Shown here: piece after piece, positions 16,620 to 25,447 of the stretch
How the letters are laid out: every line of letters starts with the position of its first letter
How positions within the stretch are numbered: position 1 is the first letter of the stretch
Source of the DNA: DAOSWM01 sp035380045
GTDB taxonomy: Bacteria; Bacteroidota; Bacteroidia; Bacteroidales; Tenuifilaceae
Direction of reading: 5' to 3'
NCBI GenBank assembly: GCA_035380045.1
Contig: DAOSWM010000032.1
Span: 1-34,813 of the forward strand
Length of the DNA: 34,813 bases
Program-made: the position numbers and the translations under genes
Notes under the pieces: generated by a model
Seen by the model: only the letters and a program-made list of their open reading frames with translations
Told to the model about the DNA's origin: nothing
Database searches by the model: none

Positions 16620-16664
16620 TTTGCTTTTAGCAAACCCGTCCGACCGCTTGGAGCGGCCAGACGG
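16620..16664. repeat. Two adjacent hairpins (REP-like palindromic element)
   Basis: A small hairpin TTTGCT-TTT-AGCAAA (16620-16634) is followed directly by CCGTC-CGA-CCGCT-TGG-AGCGG-CCA-GACGG (16636-16664), a two-tier GC-rich stem. No T-run follows, so it does not look like a terminator. It lies alone in the 256-bp gap before gldA; the GC-rich part has the look of a dispersed intergenic palindrome. Confidence 0.55.
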
Positions 16665-16733
16665 ATTATGCAGGGAAAATATTTCCCCAACAGCTAAACA
16701 AAGCTAAAAAACGTAAACCAGCTTTAACTTCGC

Positions 16734-16765
16734 TTGCAAAAAAAAAGGGTTGATTAATAATTTTG
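16734..16765 (+). promoter_or_regulatory. Bacteroidota-type promoter of the gld operon
   Basis: TTG at 16734-16736, a 21-bp spacer and TAATTTTG at 16758-16765. The predicted leader is about 37 nt before the gldA start codon. Confidence 0.6.
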
Positions 16766-16807
16766 TATGCCTTAATTGCTGACAGTTTTATTCATAAAAC
16801 ATAAATT

Positions 16808-17737
16808 ATGAACATCAAAATTGAAAACCTAACCAAAAAGTACGGTTACCAAAAAGCCGTTGACAACATTTCGTTCGAGGTAAAAACGGGCGAAATTGTT
16901 GGTTTTTTGGGGCCCAACGGAGCCGGTAAAACCACAACCATGAAAATTATTACCAACTACCTCAACTGCGAGGAGGGCGATGTGCTGGTTGGTGGAAAAT
17001 CGGTTCGCACAGAAGCCGATGAGATAAAAAAACACATTGGCTACCTGCCCGAGAGCAACCCGCTGTACAACGACATGCCAGTGATTGATTACCTTGAATT
17101 CTGCGCAGCGTTACAGGGAATTGAAAAGCCGTTCATCCCAACCCGGGTAAGGGAAATGGTGAAAGTTTGCGGACTCAACAACGAGAAGCATAAAAAGATT
17201 GGTGAACTCAGCAAGGGTTACCGGCAGAGGGTTGGCCTGGCACAGGCCATGATTCACGATCCGCAAATCCTAATCCTCGACGAGCCCACAACCGGCCTCG
17301 ACCCCAACCAAATTGTGGAAATCCGAAAGCTAATCCGTGAGTTGGGAAAGGAGAAAACCGTAATTCTTAGCACGCACATCCTTTCCGAAGTGGAAGCCAC
17401 CTGCGACCGCATTCTCATTATTAACAACGGAGCAATTGTTGCCGACGGCACCGCCGAATCGTTACGCAAGCAGGCGAAAGGGAACGAAATTCTGTACGTT
17501 ACCATTGAGGATGGCGAAGGTGAAGAAATAATGAAAAGCCTAAAGGCTGTATCAACCGTAGAAAGAATCGACTTCGCCGACAGGTCGAGGAACCGTTTCG
17601 AAATTCAGAGTACAACCGGCAGCTCATCAAAGCGTCAGGTTTTTGAAACCTGCGTAAAGAATGGCTGGGTGCTAACCGAGATGACCGCTTCGGAAACAAA
17701 ACTTGAGGATATCTTCAGGGAGTTGACGCTTAACTAA
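16808..17737 (+). CDS. gldA: Gliding-type ABC transporter ATP-binding protein GldA
   Basis: A 309-residue ABC ATPase. Walker A is GPNGAGKTT (35-43), the signature LSKGYRQ (134-140), Walker B ILILDE (154-159), with the H-loop His at 190. A C-terminal 80-residue extension (ILYVTIEDGEGEEIMKSL..) is typical of GldA/NatA-type ABC-2 exporters. In Flavobacterium johnsoniae GldA, GldF and GldG form a transporter needed for gliding; the homologous cluster also occurs in non-gliding Bacteroidota, so motility is not proven. It is the first gene of an operon with gldF, gldG and a DUF4340 gene. Confidence 0.92.
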   Translation: MNIKIENLTKKYGYQKAVDNISFEVKTGEIVGFLGPNGAGKTTTMKIITNYLNCEEGDVLVGGKSVRTEADEIKKHIGYLPESNPLYNDMPVIDYLEFCAALQGIEKPFIPTRVREMVKVCGLNNEKHKKIGELSKGYRQRVGLAQAMIHDPQILILDEPTTGLDPNQIVEIRKLIRELGKEKTVILSTHILSEVEATCDRILIINNGAIVADGTAESLRKQAKGNEILYVTIEDGEGEEIMKSLKAVSTVERIDFADRSRNRFEIQSTTGSSSKRQVFETCVKNGWVLTEMTASETKLEDIFRELTLN

Positions 17738-17860
17738 AAATTAACGGTTAATGATTAACGATTTGAGATTTTAGAAGTTAATGAAGACGAGTTTTTTCAA
17801 ATCATAAATCTTAATTCGTTAATCGATGTTCTAAAATCAATTAAAATAAGGTTGTAAAAA

Positions 17861-18586
17861 ATGAAATCAATTCTAATAATCGCAAAACGGGAGCTGGGTT
17901 CGTACTTCGATTCGCTGATTGCCTACATCATGCTCATCCTTTTTCTGGGATTCAGCGGATTCTTTACGTGGCTCCAGGGCTCCGATGTTTTTCTGATTAA
18001 CCAGGCAACGCTCCGTCCATTTTTTTCGATTGCCTACTGGACACTCTTCTTCTTTATTCCGGCATTAACCATGCGATTGCTTGCCGAGGAGAAGAAAACC
18101 GGGACAATTGAGCTGCTGCTCACAAAAGCCATTACCGACAGACAGGTTGTTGCCGGAAAATTCATTGCAGCACTTTCGCTTATTGCTTTCGCACTGCTGC
18201 TCACATTACCCTACGTAATTACGGTTGCTTCAATCGGGAATCTCGATTTAGGCGAAGTAATATGCGGATACTTAGGGCTCCTGCTTATGAGCGCAACCTA
18301 CATCAGCATTGGACTCTACTCAAGCAGCCTCACCAACAACCAGATAGTTGCTTTCCTAATTTCCCTTTTTGTCGGGCTATTTTTCCACATCATTTTCGAT
18401 GTGCTAAAGGGAAGCGCAACCGGTTTTATAGGAGAAATCTTCAGCATGCTCAGCCTATCAACCCACTTCGAAAGCATATCGAGGGGTGTGGTGGACAGCA
18501 AGGATATTCTGTATTTCCTGTCGTTAATTTTCCTCGGATTATTCCTAACTGAAACTTCGCTTTCGAAAAGGAAAGTTGTAGGATAA
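17861..18586 (+). CDS. gldF: ABC-2 permease GldF
   Basis: A 241-residue integral membrane protein with six hydrophobic segments and the conserved cytoplasmic motif EEKKTGTIELLLTKAITDRQVVAGKF of ABC-2 permeases between helices 2 and 3. It forms the membrane channel for the GldA ATPase. A 123-bp gap with interleaved inverted repeats separates it from gldA; gldG follows after 32 bp. Confidence 0.92.
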   Translation: MKSILIIAKRELGSYFDSLIAYIMLILFLGFSGFFTWLQGSDVFLINQATLRPFFSIAYWTLFFFIPALTMRLLAEEKKTGTIELLLTKAITDRQVVAGKFIAALSLIAFALLLTLPYVITVASIGNLDLGEVICGYLGLLLMSATYISIGLYSSSLTNNQIVAFLISLFVGLFFHIIFDVLKGSATGFIGEIFSMLSLSTHFESISRGVVDSKDILYFLSLIFLGLFLTETSLSKRKVVG

Positions 18587-18618
18587 CCAATTATCAACCG
18601 AATTAAACCGACGAAAAA

Positions 18619-20130
18619 ATGAGAAATAAATTATACATAACCACAGCGCTTGTAGTTGGCATTGTGGTAATTATCAACCTAATATCGCAGGATTTCTTCT
18701 TCCGTCTCGACTTTACTCAGGACAAGCAGTACACCATGAGCAAAGCAACGAAGGACATTTTAAGAAATCTTACCCAACCTGTAACGGTGAAAGCATTCTA
18801 CTCCGAGAATCTTCCGCCCGATGTTGCCAAGGGCAAAAAGGAGATGAAGGAGCTGCTGATTGAGTACAACAACATCTCGAAAGGGAATCTAGTTTACGAA
18901 TTTATCGATCCAAACTCCGACGAAGCAGTTGAACGCAGCGCAACGCAGGAGGGAATTCAACCCGTTATGATTAACGTGCGAGAAAAAGATCAGGTAAAAC
19001 AGCAGAAAGCTTATATGGGAATTGTTGTTTCCATTGGCGACCGCAAGGAAGTTATCCCGTTCATTCAGCCCGGCGGTGCTCTGGAATACACGCTTTCAAC
19101 CGCAATTAAAAAAGTTTCAATCACCAGCAAACCTACCATTGGTTTACTACAGGGACACGGAGAGCCAAGTTTTGGCGATATTCACCAGGTTTACCACGAG
19201 CTGGGGATAATGTACAAGGTTGAAGGCCTAACGCTATCCGACACAACTTCAATTCCTGATAGAATTGAGACCATTGTCATTCTTCGCCCCGAGGACAGCA
19301 TTCCCAATTCCCAGCTTGCACAGCTTGATAACTTTCTTGCCCGCGGGGGCAAAATGTTGGTTGCTGTAAACAGGCTGAAAGCCAACCTACAAAACGGTAC
19401 CGCATTCACCAATAACACAGGAGTTGAGGGATGGCTTAAAAGCAAAGGGATTGATGTTACCGACAATGCAGCTATCGATGCACGCTGCGCCTCGGTTCAG
19501 GTTCAGCAACAGCAAGGCGCTTTCCGTTTTATGAGCAGCATGCAGTTCCCGTACTTCCCAATTGTGTCGAACTTCGCATCGCACCCAGTGAGCGAAGGGT
19601 TAACCGGGGTTGTTATGCAATTTCCCACCCAAATTGAGTTCAAGGGCGATTCAACCCTAAAGTTCACACCGCTTGCATTCACATCTGAAAAATCGGGAAC
19701 AACTCGTCCTCCAATCTACATCGACATTCAACGCAAGTGGACTCACGCCGATTTTCCCAAGAAAGGAATTACGCTGGCTGCAGCAGTTGAAGGCAATTTG
19801 GGTGGAAGCACCAAAACCAAAATGGTGGTAATTAGCAACGGCGACTTTGTGGTGAACGGAAGCGGTGAGCGCGGGCAACAACTACAGCCCGACAACGTGA
19901 GCCTTTTTGTAAACGCAATCGATTGGCTTTCGGACGACACCGGCCTAATTAGCCTGAGAACCAAAGGTATTACCTACCGTCCGCTCGACCAAATAAGCGA
20001 TGGCAAGAAAGCATTCCTCAAATGGATGAACTTTTTGCTACCAATTCTAATCATTATTATCTATGGAATTGTTAGGGCACAAATAAACCGCAACAAACGA
20101 ATTAAACGAATGGAGGAGAGCTATGTCTAG
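18619..20130 (+). CDS. gldG: Gliding-associated ABC transporter accessory protein GldG
   Basis: A 503-residue protein anchored at both ends: a membrane helix at 5-27 and another at about 468-490, with a large periplasmic part between them (ABC-type uncharacterised transport auxiliary domain). Family features include LDFTQDKQYTMSKATKDIL just after the first helix, FYSENLPP, and GHGEPS at about 180. It is the auxiliary subunit of the GldA-GldF transporter. Its 3' end overlaps the start of the next gene by 8 bp, which indicates translational coupling. Confidence 0.92.
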   Translation: MRNKLYITTALVVGIVVIINLISQDFFFRLDFTQDKQYTMSKATKDILRNLTQPVTVKAFYSENLPPDVAKGKKEMKELLIEYNNISKGNLVYEFIDPNSDEAVERSATQEGIQPVMINVREKDQVKQQKAYMGIVVSIGDRKEVIPFIQPGGALEYTLSTAIKKVSITSKPTIGLLQGHGEPSFGDIHQVYHELGIMYKVEGLTLSDTTSIPDRIETIVILRPEDSIPNSQLAQLDNFLARGGKMLVAVNRLKANLQNGTAFTNNTGVEGWLKSKGIDVTDNAAIDARCASVQVQQQQGAFRFMSSMQFPYFPIVSNFASHPVSEGLTGVVMQFPTQIEFKGDSTLKFTPLAFTSEKSGTTRPPIYIDIQRKWTHADFPKKGITLAAAVEGNLGGSTKTKMVVISNGDFVVNGSGERGQQLQPDNVSLFVNAIDWLSDDTGLISLRTKGITYRPLDQISDGKKAFLKWMNFLLPILIIIIYGIVRAQINRNKRIKRMEESYV

Positions 20131-21082
20131 AAAATTTAACAATAAGTACCTGGTAATTATACTGGTTTTACTGGGTGCGCTTTTTGTGTTTATCAAGTTC
20201 TACAAATCGCCCAGAACGGAGAAAACCTTACGAACCGACATTGTGCAAATTGACACATCGAAGGTGAGCAAAATTGTGATTAACCCTTCGTCGGAACCAG
20301 GAAGCGAAGTGATTTTCCGAAGGGAAACTGGTAACGAGTGGACCGTTAACAACGGAAAGGTTGATGCGAAAACCGGTAAAAACTCGCTGAAAAACCTGCT
20401 TTCGCAGCTTATTGAGATAAAACCAATTCGGCTCGAATCGCGCTCGAAGGAGAGCTGGAAGGATTACAACCTAACCGACTCGGCAGCAACACGTATTCTA
20501 GCTTACGAGGATGATGAGGAAATCCTGAATATTTACATCGGGAAATTTACCTACCAGCAAACCAACGACCCATACTCGGGTGGCCGCGGCGGAGTTAAGG
20601 GAACCTCGTACGTTCGCCTTGCAGGCGAGGATGAAATTTACGCTGTTGACGGATTTCTTAGCTTCGCATTTAACCAGCCGTTCAGCAGCTGGCGCGACCA
20701 AACTTTCCTGAATATTCGCAAGAGCGATGTAACCAAGCTAACGTTCATGTATCCGGGCGATAGCAGCTTCGTAGTTTCGCTCCAAAATAATAAATGGATG
20801 CTTGGCAACCAGCTTGCCGATTCGGCAAAAGTTGCGGGTTACATTAGCAGCATAAGCAGTAAAACTTTCTCGAAATTCGACGATGAGTTTGAGCCCGTTG
20901 GAAACCCTCCATTCTGGCTTACCATTGAGGGCAACAACATGGAAACCGTTACGGTAAATGCTTACCAAAAAGAAGACGGAAAATTCGCAATGAATTCATT
21001 GCAAAATCCGGATGTTTGGTTCAACTCAGAGAGGAACGGTCTGTTCAAGGATATTTACAAGGGAATGAGTAGTTTCAAGTAA
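20123..21082 (+). CDS. DUF4340 membrane-anchored protein in the gld operon
   Basis: A 319-residue protein with an N-terminal membrane helix (about 8-25: YLVIILVLLGALFVFIKFY) and a periplasmic region of the DUF4340 type: repeated beta-strand units (IVQIDTSKVSKIVINP, TRILAYEDDEEILNIYIGK, VTKLTFMYPGDSSFVV). DUF4340 genes commonly follow gldG-like auxiliary genes in ABC-2 operons of many phyla, so it is probably a fourth component of the transporter. The reaction and substrate are unknown. The start overlaps the end of gldG, and a strong terminator follows. Confidence 0.88.
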   Translation: MSRKFNNKYLVIILVLLGALFVFIKFYKSPRTEKTLRTDIVQIDTSKVSKIVINPSSEPGSEVIFRRETGNEWTVNNGKVDAKTGKNSLKNLLSQLIEIKPIRLESRSKESWKDYNLTDSAATRILAYEDDEEILNIYIGKFTYQQTNDPYSGGRGGVKGTSYVRLAGEDEIYAVDGFLSFAFNQPFSSWRDQTFLNIRKSDVTKLTFMYPGDSSFVVSLQNNKWMLGNQLADSAKVAGYISSISSKTFSKFDDEFEPVGNPPFWLTIEGNNMETVTVNAYQKEDGKFAMNSLQNPDVWFNSERNGLFKDIYKGMSSFK

Positions 21083-21106
21083 AATATTCCCCTCAAAAAA
21101 AATTTT

Positions 21107-21136
21107 CCGGCGAACTGTCCTTAAACAATTCGCCGG
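21107..21136. terminator. Bidirectional terminator between the gld operon and the papain-like gene
   Basis: CCGGCGAA (21107-21114) pairs with TTCGCCGG (21129-21136), with three further pairs possible across a mismatch. A T-run follows on the plus strand (TTATTTTT) and a longer one on the minus strand, so it can stop transcripts from both convergent sides. Confidence 0.87.
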
Positions 21137-21191
21137 TTATTTTTAGTTTAACCGTTTATTACTTACTGCACGAAATCTCAAGTCACCTAAA

Positions 21192-21641
21192 TTACACTAT
21201 CAACAAACATATCTGCCCAAAACACTTAGTAAACTGATAGAATCCGTTCACTCCATACTGGGGTTCGAACAGCATCAAACCCTTATCGCTTGTTGCAAGC
21301 AGGTTGGCGGCATGAAATTTTTCAATCCAGGAGAAGTTTGCCCAAATAATGCCTACCGCCCACGAATGCTCCTTCTTGGCTACCTCTCGATTATACAAGC
21401 CAACGTGTCCCTTTAGCAGGAACGAATAGTCTTCGCAATCAAACCCTTCGGTTTTGGACAGCTCCGTTTTAGGAGCCAGCACCGATTCGTTTGCTCGAAT
21501 ATAATTGCAAAACTCCTCGTATGAAGGCAAATAGAAGTTGTTGTCGGAGAAGGTCATGAACGAACTTTTTGCGCTCCATTTCCCCTTTGTGTTTTCAAGA
21601 ATTAGCTTACGTAGCTCCTCTTTCTGAATGTACATTGCCAA
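21192..21641 (-). CDS. Putative papain-like cysteine peptidase fold protein
   Basis: A 149-residue protein without a signal peptide. The central motif FDCEDYSFLLKGHVG (C69), followed by WIEKFHAANLL (H110, N113) and GLMLFEPQYG (E126), has the Cys-His-acid order of small papain/transglutaminase-like domains and resembles the C-terminal domain of the MOA lectin (Agglutinin_C type). This assignment rests on motif pattern only. It begins 11 bp after the dnaE stop codon on the same strand, so it is probably cotranscribed with dnaE, although a functional link is not known. The hydrophobic C-terminus (FGQICLLIV) is unusual. Confidence 0.65.
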   Translation of the reverse strand: MAMYIQKEELRKLILENTKGKWSAKSSFMTFSDNNFYLPSYEEFCNYIRANESVLAPKTELSKTEGFDCEDYSFLLKGHVGLYNREVAKKEHSWAVGIIWANFSWIEKFHAANLLATSDKGLMLFEPQYGVNGFYQFTKCFGQICLLIV

Positions 21642-21652
21642 TTATTTTGAAG

Positions 21653-24600
21653 CTAGTTCACCTTAAAATTCAAGTCCATTTTTTGAAGATGCCCAATAAA
21701 CTCAGTTGTTACGGCAACCCTGTGCGAACGGGAGAACATCTCAACCGAGAGGTTGCTTTCCCTATCAACAACCCGAAAGCGAAGGGGAACTTTCCCTTTG
21801 TTCTCGGTGCTAAGGTTTCGTAACTCATCAACCATATCATCGGTAACCTCGTCAACCGGAATGGAGATGGTAAGCAGTTTTATCATTTCATCTCTTACCT
21901 CGGAAAGCATATGAATACTCTTAACCGTAAGGGCAGGCTCGTTATTCCTGAACCTATTGGCCTCTACCCTCCCTTTAATGAGAATTGCGTAACCCTTAAA
22001 GAAGAAGTTTCGGTTGTCGGTAAAATCCTTCCCGAACAGGGTAAGTTCCCACGAATCGGTAAAATCCTCAATAGTTAGCCTACCGTAGTGTGTTCCTTTC
22101 TTGGTTGTTAGCACCTTGGCATCGGTAACAATTCCAGCAATGGAAATCTCCCTGTTCATCAGTGCTGCCAAATCCTCCATCTGCGAAAGCTTGGTATTGC
22201 AGAAACTTGTAATCTCGAGTTTGTAGTCGTCCAACGGGTGAGCCGATAGGTAAATGCCAATTGCTTCCTTCTCCCTGTTTAGTTTATCCAGCATCGACCA
22301 TTCCTCAACCTCCGGAACTTCAGGCTTCTGAATCTCGAATCCGTTGCCCTGCTCAAATGCGCCGAATAGGGTTTGCTGAATATTATTCTTTTCCGACTGT
22401 GCCTTGGCGCCATACTTCATAACATTCTCAATAAATGAGACTCCCCGCGTATCAACAGCAAAGTACTGCGAACGGTTAAGGTTACCAACATTGTCAAACC
22501 CACCAGCAACGGCTAACGCTTCAAAATTCTTCTTGTTCACAGTTTGGAGGTTCACCTTTTCGGCGAAGTCGAATATATCGGTAAAGCGACCTTTCTCCTT
22601 GCGAGTTTCGATAATGTTGGCAACTGCTGCCTCGCCAACACCCTTAACGGCTCCCAAACCGAAACGGATATCGCCGTTGGGCATTACGGTAAACTTGTAG
22701 TTACTCTCGTTCACATCGGGACCCAGAACCTGAATTCCTGCCTTTCGGCAATCGTCCATAAAAATGGTTATCTTCTTAATATCCGAGAGGTTTCGGCTGA
22801 GCACAGCCGCCATAAACTCGCTAGGGTAATGAGCTTTTAAAAATGCTGTTTGGTACGAAACGTAGGCGTAACAAGTTGAATGCGATTTATTGAAGGCGTA
22901 CTGTGCAAACGCTTCCCAGTCGCTCCAAATTTTCTCAACCTTCTTAATATCGTAACCCCGTTCAAGACAACCGGCAACAAACTGCTCCTTCATTTTATCC
23001 ATTACCGCTTTCTGCTTCTTTCCCATCGCTTTTCGGAGCGAGTCGGCTTGTCCTTTGGAAAACCCGGCTAGCTTCTGCGATAGGAGCATAACCTGCTCCT
23101 GGTAAACGGTAATTCCGTAGGTATCCTTCAAATATTCCTCCATATCGGGGATATCGTACTCTATCTTCTCCTTCCCGTGTTTTCGGTTAATGAAACTTGG
23201 GATATACTCCAGAGGACCTGGCCTGTACAGTGCATTCATGGCAATCAAATCCTCAAAGCGGTTTGGCTTTAAGGCTTTCAGGTACTTTTTCATCCCGGGC
23301 GATTCGAACTGGAAAAGTGCTGTAGTATCGCCACGGGAATATAACTCAAAGGTTTTCTCGTCGTCAAGCGGAATGCTGTCAATGTCAACCTCAATACCTT
23401 TCGACTCCTTGATGAACTGAAGTGCATCTTTTATTATCGATAAGGTTTTAAGCCCCAGAAAGTCCATCTTCAGCAGCCCAACCGCCTCAACATGCTTGCC
23501 ATCGTACTGCGTTACGTATAAATCGGTATCCTTAGCGGTGCAAACCGGAATGTGCTCCTCCAAATCGTCGCGTCCAATAATAATTCCACAGGCATGAACT
23601 CCCGTTTGCCGGACAGAGCCCTCAAGAACCTCAGCATACTTCAGGGTTGACTTAACCAGTTCCTCTCCGTTACGTTTGCTTTCAAGCAATTCTGTCGATT
23701 CCTTGTAAGCCTGTTCAAGAGTTACTCCCGGTCGTTCGGGTACAAGTTTTGCCAAACGGTTTGCCTCAGGCAAAGGCAGCTTCTGCACTCGAGCCACATC
23801 GCGAATGGCCATTTTGGCCGCCATGGTTCCGAAGGTAATAATGTGCGCAACCCTCTTCTGCCCATACTTTTCAACAACCCAGCGCAGAACATCCTCCCTT
23901 CCATCCTCATCAAAGTCGATGTCGATATCGGGCATTGAGATACGCTCGGGATTCAGGAAACGCTCAAACAGCAAATCGTACTTAATCGGGTCGATATCGG
24001 TAATTTTCAGCGAGTATGCAACTACCGAACCGGCGGCTGATCCTCGTCCGGGGCCAACGGAAACACCCATTTCCCTTGCCGCTTTCAGAAAATCCCAAAC
24101 AATAAGGAAGTAGCTTGGGTAGCCCATGTTTTTTATAACCTCCAACTCAAAATCGATTCGCTCGCGAATGGAATCGTTTAAACTTTCGCCCCAGCGAACC
24201 TTTGCTCCCTCAAAGGTTATAAAACGGAGATAATCGTTATCATCATCGTACCCTTCGGGAAGCTCAAAGTTTGGCATTATGGGTTCATGGTCGAGGCTGT
24301 ATGTTTCAACCTTGCTGGCAACATCGAAGGTGTTGTAAATAACCTCTGGATTATCGGGAAAAAGTGCAAGCATCTCCTTCTCGCTCTTTAAGAACTCCTG
24401 GGTTGTGTATCGCATTCGAGCTGGGTCGTCCAAATCCTTTCCGGTGTTCAAACAAATTAACCTGTCGTGGGCTTCTGCATCCTCAGAGTTTATAAAATGT
24501 ACGTCGTTGGTTGCAATGCACTTAACTCCCATTTTTGCTGCAAGCTCAATAATCACCTTATTAACCTTCTGTTGAAGGTTGAATGTTTCAATGGTCGACT

Positions 24601-25276
24601 GGTTAACATTGTTTGGGTGAAGCATTACCTCGAGGTAAAAATCGTCGCCGTAAATATCCTTAAATTCGTTCACGAGCTCTTCGGCCCTTTTCATGTTACC
24701 CGCAATAATTGCCTGAGGGATTTCTCCACCGAGGCAAGCCGAGCTTGCAATAATCCCCTCGCTATACTTTCGTAGCAACTCCTTATCAACCCTCGGTTTG
24801 TAGTAAAAACCTTCGGTCCAAGAGTACGATACCAACTTAGTGAGATTATGGTACCCTTTTTTATTCTTTGCCAGTAGCACAAGGTGATCGCCACGATCCT
24901 CCTTATCGGACCTGTCGAACCGGCTTCCTGTAGCCACGTATGCTTCGCACCCGATTATGGGTTTAAAAATTTTCTGCTCCTCTGCAACCAGCTCCTTACT
25001 TAAGTTATCAATTGAAGAATCATCCTCCTCTATGCCTACCCCCTCTTTCAACTCGTCAATTTTTTTCTTCAAACTCTTTATCTGAGAGAAAACAGGAGCA
25101 TTAACCTTGTTTACTGAATTTAAAAACTCTTTTACACCAAACATGTTTCCATGATCGGTAATGGCAATTGCAGGCATTCCAAGCTTTTTAGCGGTATCAA
25201 TTAATTTCGGGATGCTGGAAGCACCATCGAGGATAGAATACTGGGTATGAACATGAAGGTGAACAAACTTACTCAT
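21653..25276 (-). CDS. dnaE: DNA polymerase III alpha subunit
   Basis: The replicative polymerase, 1207 residues. The N-terminal PHP domain (HLHVHTQYSILDGAS) has a Bacteroidota-type insertion of about 45 charged residues (about 62-106). The palm contains PDIDIDFDEDGR with D452 and D454, and the third catalytic Asp D605 is in LLKMDFLGLKTL. Thumb, fingers and tandem HhH regions follow (YRPGPLEYIP, KSHSTCYAYVSYQTAFLKAHYP), and an OB-fold near 1010-1085 (ISIAGIVTDAKVLTTKKGTHYGRLTIEDF). Length and motifs are complete. A minus-strand -7 box at 25325-25332 marks the promoter. The papain-like gene lies 11 bp downstream. Confidence 0.98.
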   Translation of the reverse strand: MSKFVHLHVHTQYSILDGASSIPKLIDTAKKLGMPAIAITDHGNMFGVKEFLNSVNKVNAPVFSQIKSLKKKIDELKEGVGIEEDDSSIDNLSKELVAEEQKIFKPIIGCEAYVATGSRFDRSDKEDRGDHLVLLAKNKKGYHNLTKLVSYSWTEGFYYKPRVDKELLRKYSEGIIASSACLGGEIPQAIIAGNMKRAEELVNEFKDIYGDDFYLEVMLHPNNVNQSTIETFNLQQKVNKVIIELAAKMGVKCIATNDVHFINSEDAEAHDRLICLNTGKDLDDPARMRYTTQEFLKSEKEMLALFPDNPEVIYNTFDVASKVETYSLDHEPIMPNFELPEGYDDDNDYLRFITFEGAKVRWGESLNDSIRERIDFELEVIKNMGYPSYFLIVWDFLKAAREMGVSVGPGRGSAAGSVVAYSLKITDIDPIKYDLLFERFLNPERISMPDIDIDFDEDGREDVLRWVVEKYGQKRVAHIITFGTMAAKMAIRDVARVQKLPLPEANRLAKLVPERPGVTLEQAYKESTELLESKRNGEELVKSTLKYAEVLEGSVRQTGVHACGIIIGRDDLEEHIPVCTAKDTDLYVTQYDGKHVEAVGLLKMDFLGLKTLSIIKDALQFIKESKGIEVDIDSIPLDDEKTFELYSRGDTTALFQFESPGMKKYLKALKPNRFEDLIAMNALYRPGPLEYIPSFINRKHGKEKIEYDIPDMEEYLKDTYGITVYQEQVMLLSQKLAGFSKGQADSLRKAMGKKQKAVMDKMKEQFVAGCLERGYDIKKVEKIWSDWEAFAQYAFNKSHSTCYAYVSYQTAFLKAHYPSEFMAAVLSRNLSDIKKITIFMDDCRKAGIQVLGPDVNESNYKFTVMPNGDIRFGLGAVKGVGEAAVANIIETRKEKGRFTDIFDFAEKVNLQTVNKKNFEALAVAGGFDNVGNLNRSQYFAVDTRGVSFIENVMKYGAKAQSEKNNIQQTLFGAFEQGNGFEIQKPEVPEVEEWSMLDKLNREKEAIGIYLSAHPLDDYKLEITSFCNTKLSQMEDLAALMNREISIAGIVTDAKVLTTKKGTHYGRLTIEDFTDSWELTLFGKDFTDNRNFFFKGYAILIKGRVEANRFRNNEPALTVKSIHMLSEVRDEMIKLLTISIPVDEVTDDMVDELRNLSTENKGKVPLRFRVVDRESNLSVEMFSRSHRVAVTTEFIGHLQKMDLNFKVN

Positions 25277-25324
25277 CTTACTTACAAATTGTTACATCAC
25301 ATTTTTTGTCAAACTAACTTCATT

Positions 25325-25332
25325 CAAAGTTA
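25325..25332 (-). promoter_or_regulatory. -7 promoter element of dnaE
   Basis: TAACTTTG on the minus strand, about 50 bp before the dnaE start codon. No clear TTTG lies at the expected upstream distance. Confidence 0.45.
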
Positions 25333-25447
25333 GCTATTTGTATGCCCTTAAAAGAACGATGTTGATAACTTATGGATAAGTATTTTTTAGCTAACTTAGC
25401 CCTAATATTCACTCAACAAACACATATAGTGACCAAAAATTTGAGAC

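Noticed and set aside
16620..16664. Terminator of the lipoprotein gene
   Set aside because: The stems are strong but no T-run follows on the plus strand, and the hairpin is about 70 bp after the stop codon.
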